Notes: a model not told the origin generated them from the sequence alone. 64,000 nt of DNA from Metabacillus sp. KUDC1714 (GCF_014217835.1 NZ_CP055263.1:930001-994000); one strand, 5' to 3'. Positions 17,450-26,568 are shown, counted from the first letter of the stretch. Made by a program: numbers and translations.

Positions 17450-17932
17450 TTGGAATTATTTTATAATTTCCCTTTACTTTCATCTTTAGCAGCAATCTTC
17501 TTTGCACAATTCGTAAAAGTACCTATTCAATTTATCGCTACAAAAAAATGGGATTGGTCCCTTGTGACAAGCACAGGTGGAATGCCTAGCTCTCATTCAG
17601 CAGCAGTTACTGCCCTTTCAACAGGGGTTGCACTTGATCATGGGCTTGACTCTTCAATCTTTGCTATCTCAGCTGTTTTTGCTATTATTACTATGTTTGA
17701 TGCAACAGGAGTAAGAAGACACGCTGGAGAACAAGCAACTGTTTTAAATCAGCTTGTCCTTGATTTTAATAGATTTGTTGAAGAAGCAAAGGTTTGGCCG
17801 CAACAAGCTGAAAAAGAGAAGCAAAAAAAGCTAAAGGAACTCCTTGGGCACCAGCCAATTGAAGTTTTCTTCGGTGGATTAACAGGTATTGTTTTGTCAC
17901 TTTGTTTATACTTCATTTTTGTGATGGCTTGA
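17450..17932 (+). CDS. yuiD: Divergent PAP2 family membrane protein YuiD
   Basis: A 160-residue membrane protein of the divergent PAP2 family (DUF212). The conserved segments are visible: VTSTGGMPSSHSAAVTAL at about 42-59 and FDATGVRRHAGEQA at about 84-97, which correspond to the phosphatase motifs of PAP2 enzymes. The reaction is unproven for this branch. TTG at 17450 is chosen because GAGAGGGG lies eight bases upstream and the start matches B. subtilis YuiD; the ATG at 17432 overlaps that site. A BtuF-like gene follows after 36 bases and may be cotranscribed. Confidence 0.88.
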   Translation: MELFYNFPLLSSLAAIFFAQFVKVPIQFIATKKWDWSLVTSTGGMPSSHSAAVTALSTGVALDHGLDSSIFAISAVFAIITMFDATGVRRHAGEQATVLNQLVLDFNRFVEEAKVWPQQAEKEKQKKLKELLGHQPIEVFFGGLTGIVLSLCLYFIFVMA

Positions 17933-17968
17933 TTACATAATTTTAGTTTTGCCAGTAGGAGGATCTAA

Positions 17969-18769
17969 ATGAAACTAATTTCAATTTGTCCTAGCAACAC
18001 AGAGCTAGCTGTATATCTCGGTTTAAAAGATAACCTCGTAGCATTAGATGACTTTTCTGATTGGCCAGAAGAGCTTTGTCAGCTTCCAAGATTAGGACCT
18101 GACCTTTCAATTAATATGGATCTTCTCGAAACTTATAAACCAGACTTAGTGCTGGCGTCCCTTAGTGTTCCTGGTATGGAGAAAAACGTAGAAGCTTTAA
18201 AGAATCGAAATATCCCTCATATTGTATTTGATCCACAAACATTCCAAGATATCGCAGAAAATCTTCAAACATTAGGAGATATCATTGGAAACAGGAAAGA
18301 AACGACACTTGCAATTGAAACATTTAACAACACTCTTGATACATATCGAAACATAGCTGCTACGATCCACCAACCTAAGACAATCTACTTTGAATGGTGG
18401 CCAAATCCGATTTTCACTCCAGGAAAAGTCAACTGGCTAACTGAACTAAGTCAATTAGCAGGGGCTCGAAATATTTTTGATGATGTTGAACTTGCTAGTG
18501 TGCAAACAACATGGGAGGATGTTGTCGCTAGAAATCCAGAGCATATCTGCTTATCATGGGTTGGTGTAAAGCAATCTAGAATGAAGCGTGAGCATGTTAT
18601 GAAGAGAAAAGACGCAGCTGACTTACAAGCTGTACAAAATGATCAAATTCATTTACTTGAAGAATCATTATTCTGTAGACCCTCTCCTCGTTTGCTTGTT
18701 GGTTTACAAAAGCTCTCATACTTATTACATCCAGACTATTTCCCAGCATCTCATCCAATAGAAACGTAA
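17969..18769 (+). CDS. BtuF-like cobalamin-binding family protein without signal peptide
   Basis: A 266-residue protein with the class III substrate-binding fold of BtuF/FhuD (two alpha/beta lobes joined by a helix): CPSNTELAVYLGL at the start, KPDLVLAS at about 52-59, and a C-terminal lobe with WWPNPIFTPG and RPSPRLLVGL. Relatives bind vitamin B12 or iron chelates at the cell surface. This one starts directly in the domain, with no signal peptide or lipobox, so it is predicted cytoplasmic. No permease or ATPase gene is adjacent. Start ATG has AGGAGGATCTAA upstream. Ligand unknown. Confidence 0.75.
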   Translation: MKLISICPSNTELAVYLGLKDNLVALDDFSDWPEELCQLPRLGPDLSINMDLLETYKPDLVLASLSVPGMEKNVEALKNRNIPHIVFDPQTFQDIAENLQTLGDIIGNRKETTLAIETFNNTLDTYRNIAATIHQPKTIYFEWWPNPIFTPGKVNWLTELSQLAGARNIFDDVELASVQTTWEDVVARNPEHICLSWVGVKQSRMKREHVMKRKDAADLQAVQNDQIHLLEESLFCRPSPRLLVGLQKLSYLLHPDYFPASHPIET

Positions 18770-18771
18770 TA

Positions 18772-18810
18772 AAACAAAAAGCTAGTAGGCAATACTAGCT
18801 TTTTGTTTTA
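18772..18810. terminator. Bidirectional terminator between BtuF-like gene and yuiC
   Basis: AACAAAAAGCTAGTA and its complement with a five-base loop, T-rich on the plus-strand side. It ends the plus-strand pair and overlaps the last codons and stop of yuiC on the minus strand. Confidence 0.85.
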
Positions 18811-19523
18811 CTTTTTATATACTTTTGCCTAAAAACTTGCATTGATTCCTCTTCATTCAAACGCTCTAATTGTTCTTCCGTTAATTTACCTTCGCCCATT
18901 TTCACAACATATACATCTAATTGCTTCTTCCCCCAATTATTGTATACGTCTGTTACCGTCTCATAATAGAGATCTAATCTATTACCTTTTATTGCACCGC
19001 CTATATCTGCCACGACTCCATAACCATATCCTGGAATAAAAAGAATAGTCCCAATCGGAAATACACTTGTATCTGCAGCAACAGTCGAGTATAAATCACG
19101 TTTTACTTTTACACCTGAATATGTAATTCCATAACTTGGATGGTTGGGATATTTACCAGTAGATTCTACACCTGCTGTATAACCTGTTGCGATAACTTTT
19201 TTTGTAGGATACTGAGACCAATCAAAAGCATCTTCAAGTGATACATCGTGATTAATTGTTTCAACACTTGAGGAAACCTGTGTTTCAATAGTTGGTTCAT
19301 TATTCATTGATTTAAACGTTAACCCTAAAACTCTGAAGGAATCATCATCCTCATTTACATTTACATGATCGAGGGTTTCACTTGAACTTGAAACTTTAAG
19401 ATCGTACCAGTTCTTAACGTCCTCTGCTTCTACACCTGATATCGCTTCAAACGTTGTTGTTAATGCCCCTAAAAATAATAAGGCCATAAACATCCTTTTA
19501 CTAACTCTCTTTATACTTATCAT
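18795..19523 (-). CDS. yuiC: 3D-domain peptidoglycan lytic enzyme YuiC
   Basis: A 242-residue exported protein: basic N-terminus and hydrophobic helix (about 8-30), a variable linker, then a C-terminal 3D domain (named for three conserved Asp), seen as Asp151, Asp173 and Asp184 around [16 protein letters not shown]. subtilis YuiC is a stationary-phase survival type (Sps) lytic transglycosylase related to MltA, which cleaves peptidoglycan glycan strands. No cleavable-signal motif is certain, so it may remain membrane-anchored. Start ATG follows AGGAAATAA. A terminator shared with the plus strand overlaps its 3' end. Confidence 0.88.
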   Translation of the reverse strand: MISIKRVSKRMFMALLFLGALTTTFEAISGVEAEDVKNWYDLKVSSSSETLDHVNVNEDDDSFRVLGLTFKSMNNEPTIETQVSSSVETINHDVSLEDAFDWSQYPTKKVIATGYTAGVESTGKYPNHPSYGITYSGVKVKRDLYSTVAADTSVFPIGTILFIPGYGYGVVADIGGAIKGNRLDLYYETVTDVYNNWGKKQLDVYVVKMGEGKLTEEQLERLNEEESMQVFRQKYIKSKTKS

Positions 19524-19683
19524 TTATTTCCTATTCACTCCTCTCACAAATCTATTCGTTCCCACATTAGAGAGAGAATATTCACAAACAGGAAAAATAC
19601 ATATATTAACAGTTTAAAAGCGTCCACTAAAATCTTTAATAATAAAGGAGGAATTTCTAAGTAAATACTCAAAATAGAAAACA

Positions 19684-19714
19684 CAAAAAAGCCTGTCACC
19701 CTAAAGTGTCAGAC
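19684..19714 (-). terminator. Terminator of yuiB
   Basis: On the minus strand GTCTGACAC pairs with GTGACAGGC (one mismatch, one G-T) over a short loop and is followed by TTTTTTG. Confidence 0.75.
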
Positions 19715-19741
19715 TTCTCATTTAAGTATAAAAAGATTCAC

Positions 19742-20062
19742 CTAAAACATTTGGTACCCTCTTTTACGGAGCATTTTAATAACAACTCCAGAAATGATCG
19801 CTCCAAACAGGCCACAAGCTAAAATAAGTATATCTGCAAGCGCTAATGAAACAATTTTATTGCCCAAAGCAGCAAAGGATTCACTAGGACTTTGAAAATA
19901 TTCGATAAACCTAACATTATCTATAATAAAAATACAAACAATAGGATACACAATTGCCATGATCCAAGACATTCGTAAAAGCATATTTAATAAAAATCCA
20001 ATTCCAAAAAATAAAACTAAAAATAAAAGCATTGAAATTAATAAAACCGGTAAGCTTAACAT
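19742..20062 (-). CDS. yuiB: YuiB family membrane protein
   Basis: A 106-residue protein with three hydrophobic helices (about 2-22, 30-50 and 70-95) and a basic C-terminus. The block FFGIGFLLNMLLRMSW identifies it as YuiB, a conserved Bacillus membrane protein of unknown function. ATG at 20062 is chosen over 20077 because GGAGGTGATAGG lies immediately upstream. Located between yuiC and yuiA, as in B. subtilis; the gap of 75 bases to yuiA would allow cotranscription. Confidence 0.88.
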   Translation of the reverse strand: MLSLPVLLISMLLFLVLFFGIGFLLNMLLRMSWIMAIVYPIVCIFIIDNVRFIEYFQSPSESFAALGNKIVSLALADILILACGLFGAIISGVVIKMLRKRGYQMF

Positions 20063-20137
20063 GCCTATCACCTCCATTACACCTATTTTAGTGTACTGAA
20101 CTAACGATAGACAGTCAATGCCAACTCAGTGAACGTT

Positions 20138-20263
20138 TTATGACTTCTTCCCAGTTCCCTCACAGCTATTACAAGTTTCAGATCCACCTAATAGTAACTG
20201 AAAATAGCCTTTTCCAGTGCAATAAGGACATTCTTTTGTTTCAACTTCAGTTGTTGTATTCAT
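20138..20263 (-). CDS. yuiA: YuiA-like small zinc-finger protein (41 residues)
   Basis: A 41-residue protein with two CxxCxGxG-like units (CPYCTGKGYF at 12-21 and CNSCEGTGKK at 31-40), the pattern of the DnaJ zinc centre, so it most likely binds one zinc ion. The start ATG follows AAAGGAGAGACATTT. It corresponds in position and type to B. subtilis YuiA, of unknown function. It is short and easily missed, but the intact frame, excellent ribosome-binding site and four Cys in register make it credible. Confidence 0.85.
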   Translation of the reverse strand: MNTTTEVETKECPYCTGKGYFQLLLGGSETCNSCEGTGKKS

Positions 20264-20410
20264 AAATGTCTCTCCTTTAGTTAATGGTCCTATTAATATA
20301 TCAATTATTCTGACAATTTAAAAGGGAGATAATCTTACGTTGTTATTCATGTAAGCGAATACATTTAGGTTTTTCTTTAATTAGCTAGTTTTTTCATATA
20401 ATTAAGAAAA

Positions 20411-20896
20411 TTATAAAAATAGGGTATAAGCACGGTAACCAAAATGATCGCCAGGATTATAGTGATCATATTTTTTCAGCTCTGTTTCAAAGGATGCTTT
20501 AGCAAAACTCTTAAGCAACAAAGAGGAAGCTGGATCATGAAGGAGTATTTGAGGATCGATAAATGCTACATCCTCGAGCTCATCTGTTTGAACAGTAATA
20601 GCATTTGTTGTGGCTCTAAGGGTAAAAATGATCATGTTATCACTAATCACATCTTTAATTACTCCAGAACGAATGCCAATAACTCCTTCAACTTTACTCA
20701 TTATTCCTGTTTCTTCTTGAATTTCTCTAAGAACCGCCTCATCTATTGTTTCTCCTTGTTCAACAAAGCCTGCTGGTAAGGACCAATTTCCTTTTAGCCC
20801 ACCGTATTTTTTCTTAACAACAAGCCATTCATTTTGTTCATTCCGAACAATACCGGATACAGCTAACCACACGTTTCCCCGCTTTGACTGTGTCAT
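20411..20896 (-). CDS. Nudix hydrolase
   Basis: A 161-residue soluble Nudix enzyme. The signature GX5EX7REXXEEXG is complete at 43-64 (GFVEQGETIDEA...REIQEETG), with the Glu residues that bind magnesium. Nudix enzymes cleave nucleoside diphosphates linked to another group; the substrate is not predictable from this sequence. The region before the box (WLAVSGIVRNEQNEWLVV) gives the usual beta-strands. ATG at 20896 follows GGGGGAAAACAATGAC; a preceding ATG six bases upstream meets a stop at once. It appears to be a single gene. Confidence 0.9.
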   Translation of the reverse strand: MTQSKRGNVWLAVSGIVRNEQNEWLVVKKKYGGLKGNWSLPAGFVEQGETIDEAVLREIQEETGIMSKVEGVIGIRSGVIKDVISDNMIIFTLRATTNAITVQTDELEDVAFIDPQILLHDPASSLLLKSFAKASFETELKKYDHYNPGDHFGYRAYTLFL

Positions 20897-20925
20897 GTCA
20901 TTGTTTTCCCCCTTTAGTTACCATG

Positions 20926-20960
20926 TAAAAAAAGACAAAAGCACTTAGCTCTTGTCCCTT
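20926..20960 (-). terminator. Terminator of the yumB transcript
   Basis: On the minus strand GACAAGAGC pairs with GCTTTTGTC (one mismatch), followed by seven T. It lies beyond repeat copy D, downstream of yumB. Confidence 0.75.
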
Positions 20961-20989
20961 TTTCATCATAAAACCGTTTTATAATCGTT

Positions 20990-21148
20990 TAAGAAATTAT
21001 AAAATTCTTGAACTGTGAATAAGCGCACGACATCCAGCTCCAGCGCCTAGCCCCTCTAGGGTCTAGCTAATTTAGAATTGAAGGCAAAGAACGCCTTCTA
21101 TTCTAAATCATCTTATTGCCCGAGGCTGATCAAGGCGCTTGCGCTTTT
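20990..21148. repeat. Dispersed hairpin repeat, copy D (inverted) with tail
   Basis: Family copy in the opposite orientation (head AAAAGCGCAAGCGCC at 21134-21148 on the minus strand). The interior pairs GATTTAGAAT with ATTCTAAATT and GAAGGC with GCCTTC. Its tail (20990-21033) contains TTATTCACA and ends in TTCAAGAATTTTATAATTTC like other copies. It lies in the 3' region of yumB. Confidence 0.85.
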
Positions 21149-21152
21149 GTTC

Positions 21153-22367
21153 TTATAATAAGTTAAATTTACCTTTTTTCAATACTAATGTAGGTCCACC
21201 AACCATTAATAATGCACGGTTATCAATTACTTTTTTCATGAATGATGCTTTCGTTCCTACTAATTTTTTACCGAATACTACTCCAACTGCATCATTTTCG
21301 CCTAAAGATGCAACAGAACCTTTAATATCTGGTGTGAATGTACCCATTTCCCCACGCTCGCGAATTGCAACTGCTAAGTTTTTAGCACAAACTTCTCCTT
21401 GTTGCATCGCAATTTGTGCTGTTGGTGGGTAAGGGCGATTAATTTCTTCGTTTATAATTAAAGCGCAATCTCCAATGATGAATACCTCATCATGTCCTGG
21501 AGCACGTAAGTAACCATCAACTTTTACACGTCCACGCATGTTTTCGAATCCAGCTTCTTCAACAACACTGTTTCCGCGAACACCAGCTGCCCATACGACA
21601 GTTTCAGCTTTAATTGTTTCCATTTGATCATCTTTCGCAACAATGATACCGTCTTCGATACATTCTTTAATCGCTGTACCGATTCTAAATTCTACACCTT
21701 TTTTCTGTAAATGGTTCACTGCATAATCAACTAACTCAGGATCAAAGCCTGGTAATGCTGTTGGTGCAGCTTCAACACAGATAATGCGTACTTTTTTGAA
21801 ATCAATATCATACTCTTTACAAAGCTCAGGTACTCTGTTACCTAATTCACCTAAGAATTCGATACCTGTGAATCCAGCTCCACCTACTACAATTGTTAAG
21901 CGCTCGTCTTTTTTCTCTGCTTCCATATTATAAGTAGCAAATTGATATTCAATATGCTCACGTAATTGACGTGCAGAATCTATGCTTGTGATACCAAAAG
22001 CAAATTCCTTCAAGCCTTTGATACCAAACGTTTCAGGGTGTGCACCTAAGGAAATAACTAAATAGTCATATTCAACTTCGCCATTTTCTAAAACGACTTT
22101 CTTAGCTTCTTTATCAATTGAAACAACTGTGTCTTTCACGAATTTCACACGGTTGTTGTCAATGATATCTTTGATTTGATAACGAGCACGATCATGATGT
22201 AAAGTACCTGCTGATGCTTCATGTAACCATGTTGTTTCATAGTGATAATCATTTTTATTCACTAATGTAATTTCTGCTTCGTCTACACCTATTTGCTTTT
22301 GTAAACGAGTTACTGTAATTAATCCACCATACCCTGCACCTAATACGACAACTCTTGGCTTTCTCAC
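21153..22367 (-). CDS. yumB: Type II NADH dehydrogenase YumB
   Basis: A 404-residue non-proton-pumping NADH:quinone oxidoreductase (NDH-2), a peripheral membrane flavoprotein passing electrons from NADH through FAD to menaquinone. FAD-binding GXGXXG is at the N-terminus (VLGAGYGG, 8-15), and a second one for NADH ([12 protein letters not shown]) at about 164-175. The region near 320 with GDCALI and QQGEVCAKN is typical of FAD binding. GTG at 22367 is chosen because AAAAGGTGG lies nine bases upstream and the start [14 protein letters not shown] matches YumB; the longer frame to 22484 is not. A Rex-like site lies about 105 bases upstream. Confidence 0.93.
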   Translation of the reverse strand: MRKPRVVVLGAGYGGLITVTRLQKQIGVDEAEITLVNKNDYHYETTWLHEASAGTLHHDRARYQIKDIIDNNRVKFVKDTVVSIDKEAKKVVLENGEVEYDYLVISLGAHPETFGIKGLKEFAFGITSIDSARQLREHIEYQFATYNMEAEKKDERLTIVVGGAGFTGIEFLGELGNRVPELCKEYDIDFKKVRIICVEAAPTALPGFDPELVDYAVNHLQKKGVEFRIGTAIKECIEDGIIVAKDDQMETIKAETVVWAAGVRGNSVVEEAGFENMRGRVKVDGYLRAPGHDEVFIIGDCALIINEEINRPYPPTAQIAMQQGEVCAKNLAVAIRERGEMGTFTPDIKGSVASLGENDAVGVVFGKKLVGTKASFMKKVIDNRALLMVGGPTLVLKKGKFNLL

Positions 22368-22820
22368 CGAAAACATCCACCTTTTCTTTAAAATTGTTGT
22401 AAAAATCGAATTATGTCTATTACTATAATCCACTGAAATACAACATTTTATTTTGATATGAAAGATAAAACTTTGTGAAATCATTCACTTACCTTCGCAT
22501 AAAGAAGGTATATTTCCTTGATAATACATAAAAAAATATATAATTACACCTATATTCCATATTATCTATTTAAAATTATTTTTTCAAGTAATTTTTTCTT
22601 ACAAAAGAGTATTAATTTATCTGAAAATATTTTATAATCTTATATTTTTATGGAAAATACTATTTAATGCCCTTAAATATAACAACATTCACCACAACTA
22701 AAACCAAACTTTGTCATATGATATTTAGAACAAGCAAGTAAAAGTAAATGAAATAGTCAATTCACTTATGGTAAGATTTCTACATAGGTTTTGTATACTC
22801 TAAACAGAGGAGGATGACAT
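22368..22820. other. Divergent regulatory region between yumB and yumC
   Basis: Very AT-rich, about 450 bases. It holds the Rex-like site at 22473-22490 and a TATACT -10 candidate at about 22794 for yumC whose -35 is poor. No small gene is evident. Confidence 0.5.
22473..22490. promoter_or_regulatory. Candidate Rex (redox repressor) binding site
   Basis: TTGTGAA, four bases, TTCACTT. The Rex consensus in Gram-positive bacteria is TTGTGAA-N4-TTCACAA; 12 of the 14 defined bases match. Rex senses NADH/NAD+, and the nearest downstream gene on the minus strand is an NADH dehydrogenase. Confidence 0.55.
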
Positions 22821-23813
22821 GTGAAAGAAGATACTAAGGTTTATGATATTACCATCATCGGTGGAGGACCTGTAGGTTTATTTACTGCTTTTTACGGCGG
22901 AATGAGACAAGCAAGCGTCAAGATCATTGAAAGTCTTCCCCAACTGGGTGGTCAGCTTTCCGCATTATATCCTGAAAAATACATATATGATGTCGCAGGC
23001 TTTCCTAAAGTGAGAGCCCAGGAGCTCGTTGATAATCTCAAAGAACAAATGGGACTATTTTCACCAACTGTTGCTCTAGAGCAAGCTGTTGAACATGTAG
23101 AGAAACAGGCTGACGGTGTATTTAAGCTAACAACAAACAACGAAATCCATTATACGAAGACAATTATCATAACTGCAGGTAATGGAGCATTCCAACCTCG
23201 AAAACTAGAGCTCGATACAGCTGTAAACTATGAAAACAAAAATTTACATTACTTTGTAGATGATTTAAATAAATTTGCCGGTAAACGTGTTGCACTTTGT
23301 GGTGGAGGCGACTCCGCAGTTGATTGGGCCCTTATGCTTGAACCTATCGCAGAAAGTGTTAGCCTTATTCACAGACGAGATAAATTCAGAGCACATGAAC
23401 ATAGTGTAGAGTTATTAAAGAATTCAAAGGTAAATATTCTAACTCCATATGTTCCGACTGAGATTATTGGTGAGGACAACATAGAACAGATCGTGTTAGA
23501 GGAAGTAAAGGGAGATCGTAAAGTAGTGGTTGATATTGATGATTTAATTATTAACTATGGCTTTGTTTCTTCACTTGGACCTATAAAAAATTGGGGCTTA
23601 GAAATAGAGAAAAACTCTATTATAGTTAATTCTAAAATGGAAACAAATATTGAAGGGATTTATGCAGCTGGTGACATCTGTACATATGATGGGAAGGTTA
23701 AGCTTATTGCAAGCGGATTTGGTGAAGCTCCAACTGCTGTTAATAATGCAAAAGCATTTATGGATCCAAAAGCACGTGTCCAGCCTTTACATAGTACAAG
23801 TTTGTTTAACTAA
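22821..23813 (+). CDS. yumC: Ferredoxin/flavodoxin-NADP+ reductase, type 2 (YumC)
   Basis: A 330-residue cytosolic FAD enzyme of the thioredoxin-reductase-like FNR class that moves electrons between NADPH and ferredoxin or flavodoxin. FAD motif [10 protein letters not shown] is at about 12-21, NADP motif [11 protein letters not shown] at about 157-167, and the C-terminal FAD segment YAAGDIC at about 286-292. The CxxC of true thioredoxin reductases is absent, as expected. GTG start with AGAGGAGGATGACAT upstream. Divergent from yumB, as in B. subtilis. It may supply electrons for redox reactions of the iron-sulfur enzymes, but this is inference. Confidence 0.93.
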   Translation: MKEDTKVYDITIIGGGPVGLFTAFYGGMRQASVKIIESLPQLGGQLSALYPEKYIYDVAGFPKVRAQELVDNLKEQMGLFSPTVALEQAVEHVEKQADGVFKLTTNNEIHYTKTIIITAGNGAFQPRKLELDTAVNYENKNLHYFVDDLNKFAGKRVALCGGGDSAVDWALMLEPIAESVSLIHRRDKFRAHEHSVELLKNSKVNILTPYVPTEIIGEDNIEQIVLEEVKGDRKVVVDIDDLIINYGFVSSLGPIKNWGLEIEKNSIIVNSKMETNIEGIYAAGDICTYDGKVKLIASGFGEAPTAVNNAKAFMDPKARVQPLHSTSLFN

Positions 23814-23828
23814 TTGTATTCTTTTTAT

Positions 23829-23865
23829 AAAACAAAACGACTGAAATGGATCAGTCGTTTTGTTT
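23829..23865. terminator. Terminator of yumC (bidirectional)
   Basis: AAACAAAACGACTGA and its complement with a short AATGGA-type loop, A-rich on the left and T-rich on the right. It serves yumC and probably also the 67-residue gene converging from the minus strand. Confidence 0.85.
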
Positions 23866-23879
23866 ATTATCGGACTTGT

Positions 23880-24083
23880 TTATTCTTGTAATACTTCAAT
23901 TGAGGAGATATGAGTAGGGTTAATCGTAATTTTCTTTTCATGATCAAGATAGATGAAACCGTTATGCAGTACCCTTCCATTTGGTTGTTCATTGTAAAGA
24001 GTGTTTTTAAAGTCATTTACTGAATAACTATCTTCTACTACCACGTACTCTTTGCCACTATTCATGATAACTTTAATTTTCAT
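23880..24083 (-). CDS. Small hypothetical protein (67 residues)
   Basis: A 67-residue soluble protein that I do not recognise. It looks like a small all-beta domain (MKIKVIMNSGKEYVVVED start, later GFIYLDHEKKITINPTHISSIEVLQE), with an alternating pattern of hydrophobic residues. A good ribosome-binding site (GGAGAGTGAGAAGAA) precedes the ATG, and the codon use is like that of its neighbours, so I accept it as real. It lies between yumC (convergent) and yutM; the very long hairpin after yutM separates it from that gene. Confidence 0.65.
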   Translation of the reverse strand: MKIKVIMNSGKEYVVVEDSYSVNDFKNTLYNEQPNGRVLHNGFIYLDHEKKITINPTHISSIEVLQE

Positions 24084-24152
24084 TTCTTCTCACTCTCCTA
24101 ATCATTATCTTAATCTTTATTCGATAGGAGAAATGAAAACTCCTACCTTCAT

Positions 24153-24211
24153 AAAAAAAAACAGACCATCTATAACTATGAATAGAAAAATTCATAGTTA
24201 TAGATGGTCTG
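24153..24211 (-). terminator. Terminator of yutM with a 21-bp perfect stem
   Basis: Arms 24162-24182 and 24191-24211 are perfectly complementary (21 bp, ends CAGACC/GGTCTG), with an eight-base loop. On the minus strand nine T follow the stem, so it ends transcripts from yutM. The stem is about twice the usual length. Confidence 0.85.
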
Positions 24212-24260
24212 GTTCCATTACTTATCTAGGGATTAGTGGCATCCATTTTCAGTAAGTCTT

Positions 24261-24623
24261 TTAACACTCTTCAGGAGTACCTGTATTTGCCGCAGTTCTA
24301 AACGATGACCCACAACCACAATTAGCGATTGCATTAGGATTATCGATTGTGAAGCCCCCGCCCATCATTGATTGCTTGTAATCAATTTTAGTTCCATTTA
24401 ATATAGGTGCATCTTCTTTTTTTACCAGAACCGTTAATCCATGTTGCTCTAAAACCTGATCCTCTTCAGTGATTTCGTGTTCAAATCCCATTCCATAGGA
24501 TAGACCACTACAGCCTCCACCTTTTACTCCTACACGAAGATAAGCATTTTCTTCTTCATGGTCTTTCATCATATCTTTTATTTGATAAGCAGCAGCTTCT
24601 GTAATTATAACTACATCATTCAT
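24261..24623 (-). CDS. yutM: HesB/IscA-family A-type iron-sulfur carrier (YutM)
   Basis: A 120-residue cytosolic protein of the A-type carrier family (IscA/SufA/ErpA), which accepts iron-sulfur clusters from the scaffold and passes them to enzymes. The three Cys needed for cluster binding are at 38 (GGGCSGLSY), 102 and 104 (NCGCGSSF). Start ATG follows AAGGAGGTAAACGG. The Suf assembly operon lies about 27 kb further on and lipA, a client, at 40 kb. It is a single gene followed by an unusually long terminator hairpin. Confidence 0.92.
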   Translation of the reverse strand: MNDVVIITEAAAYQIKDMMKDHEEENAYLRVGVKGGGCSGLSYGMGFEHEITEEDQVLEQHGLTVLVKKEDAPILNGTKIDYKQSMMGGGFTIDNPNAIANCGCGSSFRTAANTGTPEEC

Positions 24624-24680
24624 CCGTTTACCTCCTTATTCAGTATGAAATGATTATATATTTAGTATACAACTTAGTCT

Positions 24681-25541
24681 TCACTCACTCAAATAATAGG
24701 TTCCTTCACATATAACCTCTGCTGGCCCAGTCATTAAAACAGTTCCTGCCTTCGTCCATTTTATTTGTAAATCTCCTCCAGCTAGATGGACGGTAGTTTC
24801 TTCCCCATGATTTGTATAGTTGTTTAGAACAGATGAAACAACTGCAGCACAAGCACCTGTACCACAAGCTTGTGTTACGCCTGAACCTCTTTCCCATACT
24901 CTAAAATGAAGTTCTTTTTCTGATACCACTTGTACAAACTCGACATTTACACCTTCTTGAAAGCGTTCGTCCTTCTCAACAATTGGTCCTAATGTTGTTA
25001 CAGGTGCCTGATTTATGTCATCTACATAAAAAATCACATGTGGATTTCCCATTGATACAGTTGTTACTTCATATATTTGTCCGTCAAATTCCATTTTTTC
25101 ATTAATCGTTTTTTCATTACCATCACCAGCCATTGGAATTTGAGACTTTAATAATCGTGGTTCACCCATATCAACAGTTACTAATTTTACTTGATCGTTC
25201 TCAAGCTGTACTTTTGCTTCTACAAGACCTGATAACGTCTCAATCTTAAATTCTGTATCTGATACTAATTTATGCTCAACAGCATATTTCGCAACACATC
25301 GTAAACCATTGCCACAATTTTTACCTTCAGAGCCATCATTATTAAAAATTCTCATTTTCACTTCAGCCTTATCAGAAGGACAGATTAAAATTAATCCATC
25401 AGAGCCGATTCCAGTATAAACATTTGCTACTTGTTTAGCGATTTCAGGTAATTTCGCTTCTTCAAGCTGCTCCTCAAAAAGATTAACATATATATAATTA
25501 TTACCTAGTCCGTGCATTTTTGTGAATTTAAATAAAGTCAT
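24681..25541 (-). CDS. dapF: Diaminopimelate epimerase
   Basis: A 286-residue cytosolic enzyme that converts LL- to meso-diaminopimelate, for lysine and peptidoglycan synthesis. The two catalytic Cys are present: Cys76 in [14 protein letters not shown] and Cys226 in [17 protein letters not shown] at 25541 is chosen over 25553 because GGAGGATAAA lies just upstream. Length matches the family. Located next to yutM, as in B. subtilis. Its upstream neighbour is divergent and decayed. Confidence 0.96.
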   Translation of the reverse strand: MTLFKFTKMHGLGNNYIYVNLFEEQLEEAKLPEIAKQVANVYTGIGSDGLILICPSDKAEVKMRIFNNDGSEGKNCGNGLRCVAKYAVEHKLVSDTEFKIETLSGLVEAKVQLENDQVKLVTVDMGEPRLLKSQIPMAGDGNEKTINEKMEFDGQIYEVTTVSMGNPHVIFYVDDINQAPVTTLGPIVEKDERFQEGVNVEFVQVVSEKELHFRVWERGSGVTQACGTGACAAVVSSVLNNYTNHGEETTVHLAGGDLQIKWTKAGTVLMTGPAEVICEGTYYLSE

Positions 25542-25626
25542 TTTATCCTCCAAAAGATTTTATTTTTATTAGTATAAAATGTTGGAAATATGAACACAAT
25601 AAAATTATCCCCCGTTTTATAGAAGT

Positions 25627-25656
25627 AAAAGCTTCCTGCCGTTGTAGGAGGCTTTT
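25627..25656 (+). terminator. Stray terminator-like hairpin upstream of dapF
   Basis: Eleven-bp stem (AAAAGCTTCCT / AGGAGGCTTTT, one G-T) with an eight-base loop, followed by ATTTTATTG. No intact plus-strand gene leads into it, so it may be the remnant of a lost gene (B. subtilis has yutK in this interval) or part of the dapF leader. Confidence 0.5.
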
Positions 25657-25757
25657 ATTTTATTGTTTTTCCTCTTTTAATTTACATTCCAGCTAGTTCT
25701 TTTTACTTATCTTTTTGGTATACTTTACTTATCAAACGAAAATAATGGTGGTCACAC

Positions 25758-26449
25758 ATAACAAAAGAACTAGATTATTTATATAATAAAACTGTTACAT
25801 GCATGATCTGTCAAGAAAAGTATACAACAAAAAAGGTTTTATCTAAATATGTCAGAGCCAATAAACATGATACTGATTTTTGCTCATACTATATGTCCAC
25901 AAAGAAAAACCCATTACTATACTATGTTCAAGTATGTACGACCTGTGGTTTTTCTTCGTCTGAAGAATTTTCATCCTATTTTCCTCCACTACTTTAAACA
26001 CAATTCAAGCAAATATATGTGCAAAATGGACTGGTGCGGACTACTGTATTGAACGTTCACTAGAACAGGCGATTAATTCTTATAAATTGGCAATCTATTG
26101 TGCCACACTAAAAAATGAAAAGCATATAGCGCTAGCTGGACTCTATTTACGATTAGCATGGCTATATCGTACAGAAAAAATAAATCTAGAAGAGGAAAAA
26201 CGTTTTTTACGATTAGCACTTACTGAATATGTGAACTCTTATATGATTGGTGATTTTGCAGATACACACCTTTCTGAAATAAAGCTCCTATATATCATTG
26301 GAGACTTAAGTAGAAGACTCGGAATGAGAGAACAGGCAACAAAATACTTCTCACGTGTCATAGAAAAGCAAAAAGAAACAATTGAAAAAGGTATTGTTGA
26401 AATGGCGAAGGATCGATGGGCAGAAATGCGAGAAAAGAAATTAGGATAA
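25758..26449 (+). pseudogene. DUF2225 family gene, start codon lost and frameshifted
   Basis: Two consecutive frames encode the two halves of a DUF2225 protein. The first (from 25758) carries the zinc-type CxxC pairs (CMICQEKY, CTTCGFS) up to the stop at about 25997; the second, one base out of phase, continues without a gap as NTIQANICAKWTGADYC and runs to 26449 with the family's TPR-like C-terminal half. One missing base in the CTACTTTAAAC run near 25992 explains the shift. In addition, the codon at the expected start, six bases after GGTGG, is ATA rather than ATG. Both defects together suggest decay. A terminator follows. Confidence 0.8.
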
Positions 26450-26452
26450 AGA

Positions 26453-26486
26453 CAAAAAGGAGCTTGTATTAAAAAGCTCCTTTTTA
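26453..26486. terminator. Bidirectional terminator after the DUF2225 pseudogene
   Basis: AAAAAGGAGCTT pairs with AAGCTCCTTTTT over a short loop. The flanking genes (pseudogene and yuzB) converge on it. Confidence 0.85.
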
Positions 26487-26568
26487 TGATTATGAAGGAA
26501 ATGGACTTTTAGCTAATCATTACCTTACATTTATATCGTTGCGAAAATACGCCAATCGGTATTGATTA

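Noticed and set aside
19640..19680. AAAGGAGGAATTTC on the plus strand as a gene start
   Set aside because: A good Shine-Dalgarno-like sequence, but no ATG, GTG or TTG follows at usable distance before a stop.
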